The notes under the pieces are model-generated. The model saw only the letters and a list, made by a program, of their open reading frames with translations, had not been told where the DNA came from and searched no databases. Positions 22,692-23,132 of a stretch of DNA of 23,132 nucleotides are shown piece after piece. The DNA lies in the NCBI GenBank assembly GCA_937957685.1, contig CALGAO010000067.1, positions 1-23,132 on the forward strand, given 5' to 3'. How positions within the stretch are numbered: the first letter of the stretch is position 1; the number at the start of each line of letters is the position of its first letter. The translations under genes and the position numbers were made by a program. The stretch is from an uncultured Paenibacillaceae bacterium (GTDB lineage Bacteria; Bacillota; Bacilli; Paenibacillales; DA-C8).

Positions 22692-23132
22692 TTAGAACTT
22701 ATACATCTCAAGCATGCCAGGACTGGATACAGTTAACTGTGATTTATTACCAGTGGAAGCGTTTGAGTTCGAAGATAATGTGAAAATATTCACAAAGAGA
22801 TTCAGGAAGATATTCCTGTCTGTGAGGTTAGGATCAAGGTCGAAGCGTGCAGCGAGGCAGAAGAACGAACTCTGGTTGACGCGGTACTGGCCGTCACCGA
22901 CTCTGTATTCGGCGTCGCGATGCACCGTCTCGCTCATGAACACCTCGATGGAATCCTGCTCCCACGGGTTCGGCGAGTCGTTGTTCAGCTCGGTGTCGGT
23001 GATCTCCGCATACACGTACAGGTAATCTTCGTCCCACAGCGTCCTGACGACTGCGGATGCGGCATCCGCCGTCTGGCCGTCCGGCCGCTTGTTGACGTTG
23101 ATCTCCGGCGCGATGGCCCAGATCTCATCCTT
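22692..23132 (-). pseudogene. C-terminal fragment of a CBM9-containing xylanase-like protein, probably truncated
   Basis: An open frame enters from the right edge and reads DEIWAIAPEINVNKRPDGQTADAASAVVRTLWDEDYLYVYAEITDTELNNDSPNPWEQDSIEVFMSE ... GDGQYRVNQSSF. This is a family 9 carbohydrate-binding module as found at the C-terminus of secreted GH10 xylanases: TLWDEDYLYVYAEITD, WEQDSIEVF and DGQYRVN are hallmark strings. After RVNQSSF (about 22870) the resemblance ends. The last 60 or so residues are unlike CBM9, the DNA turns AT-rich, and the frame runs through the Rex site before stopping at 22692, 20 bp before the adhE start. About half of the usual module is missing, so the gene looks broken by a deletion or rearrangement. 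Whether the upstream catalytic part exists lies outside the window. Confidence 0.72.
22779..22794. promoter_or_regulatory. Rex operator upstream of adhE
   Basis: TGTGAAAATATTCACA is a 6-bp inverted repeat, TGTGAA/TTCACA, around an AATA centre. It fits the Rex consensus TTGTGAAWWWWTTCACAA except for the outermost bases. Rex represses fermentation genes until the NADH/NAD ratio rises, and adhE is one of its standard targets. The site is 107 bp upstream of the adhE start. I could not identify a convincing promoter beside it. Confidence 0.8.

Noticed and set aside
22782..23132. Plus-strand frame through 22782-23132 (HKEIQEDIPVCEVRIKVEACSEAEER...)
   Set aside because: It looks protein-like for a short stretch but has no start with a ribosome site, and its second half is the complement of the clear CBM9 code.
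1..23132. CRISPR arrays, insertion sequences, tRNA or rRNA genes
   Set aside because: I saw no regularly spaced repeats, no transposase motifs with terminal repeats, and no tRNA- or rRNA-like stretch in the window.

Overview
The window looks like a chromosomal segment of a moderately GC-rich Bacillota of the Paenibacillus/Cohnella kind. The evidence is a GntR-LacI AraR repressor with TTGTACGTACA-type operators, a Bacillus-like DUF2975 / small Cro-CI HTH / DUF817 trio, a YesM/YesN-type two-component pair beside a sugar ABC transporter, a Rex-type operator ahead of adhE, strong AGGAGG-type ribosome binding sites, and plant cell-wall enzymes at both window edges. This placement is inferred from gene content, not from a marker gene.

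Layout: (1) 1-407, minus: the N-terminal part of a secreted GH12 endoglucanase, running off the window. (2) 643-1452, plus: a GT8 glycosyltransferase with its own promoter and terminator. (3) 1725-6945: an arabinose catabolic unit, araR (minus) divergent from araB-araD-araA (plus), closed by a strong terminator. The araR-araB gap holds both promoters, two good AraR boxes, one degenerate box and a separate 10-bp inverted repeat. (4) 7035-7883, minus: a DUF72 protein. (5) 8072-8806, plus: an SDR oxidoreductase, followed by a hairpin-rich convergent gap. (6) 9031-10708, minus: the yoaS-yozG-yoaT-like membrane/HTH/membrane cluster. (7) 11108-19821, plus: beta-glucuronidase (uidA), two ABC permeases, a lipoprotein sugar-binding protein, a membrane histidine kinase and an AraC-type response regulator. 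(8) 20067-22672, minus: adhE, bifunctional acetaldehyde/alcohol dehydrogenase, broken by a one-base frameshift, with a Rex-type operator upstream. (9) 22692-23132, minus: the tail of a CBM9-containing xylanase-like protein that stops resembling CBM9 abruptly next to the adhE control region.

How it fits together: the window is largely devoted to plant polysaccharide breakdown products. L-arabinose goes through isomerase, kinase and epimerase to D-xylulose 5-phosphate. Beta-glucuronides are probably imported by the ABC system and cleaved by UidA inside the cell. The ABC system has no ATPase gene here, so a shared MsmX-type ATPase is inferred. The best new signal is regulatory. The uidA promoter and the permease promoter each carry a pair of about 17-bp direct repeats with a 20-bp period, placed almost identically relative to their -10 elements. 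This suggests that the response regulator encoded downstream activates both transcription units. AdhE would handle fermentative NADH reoxidation under Rex control.
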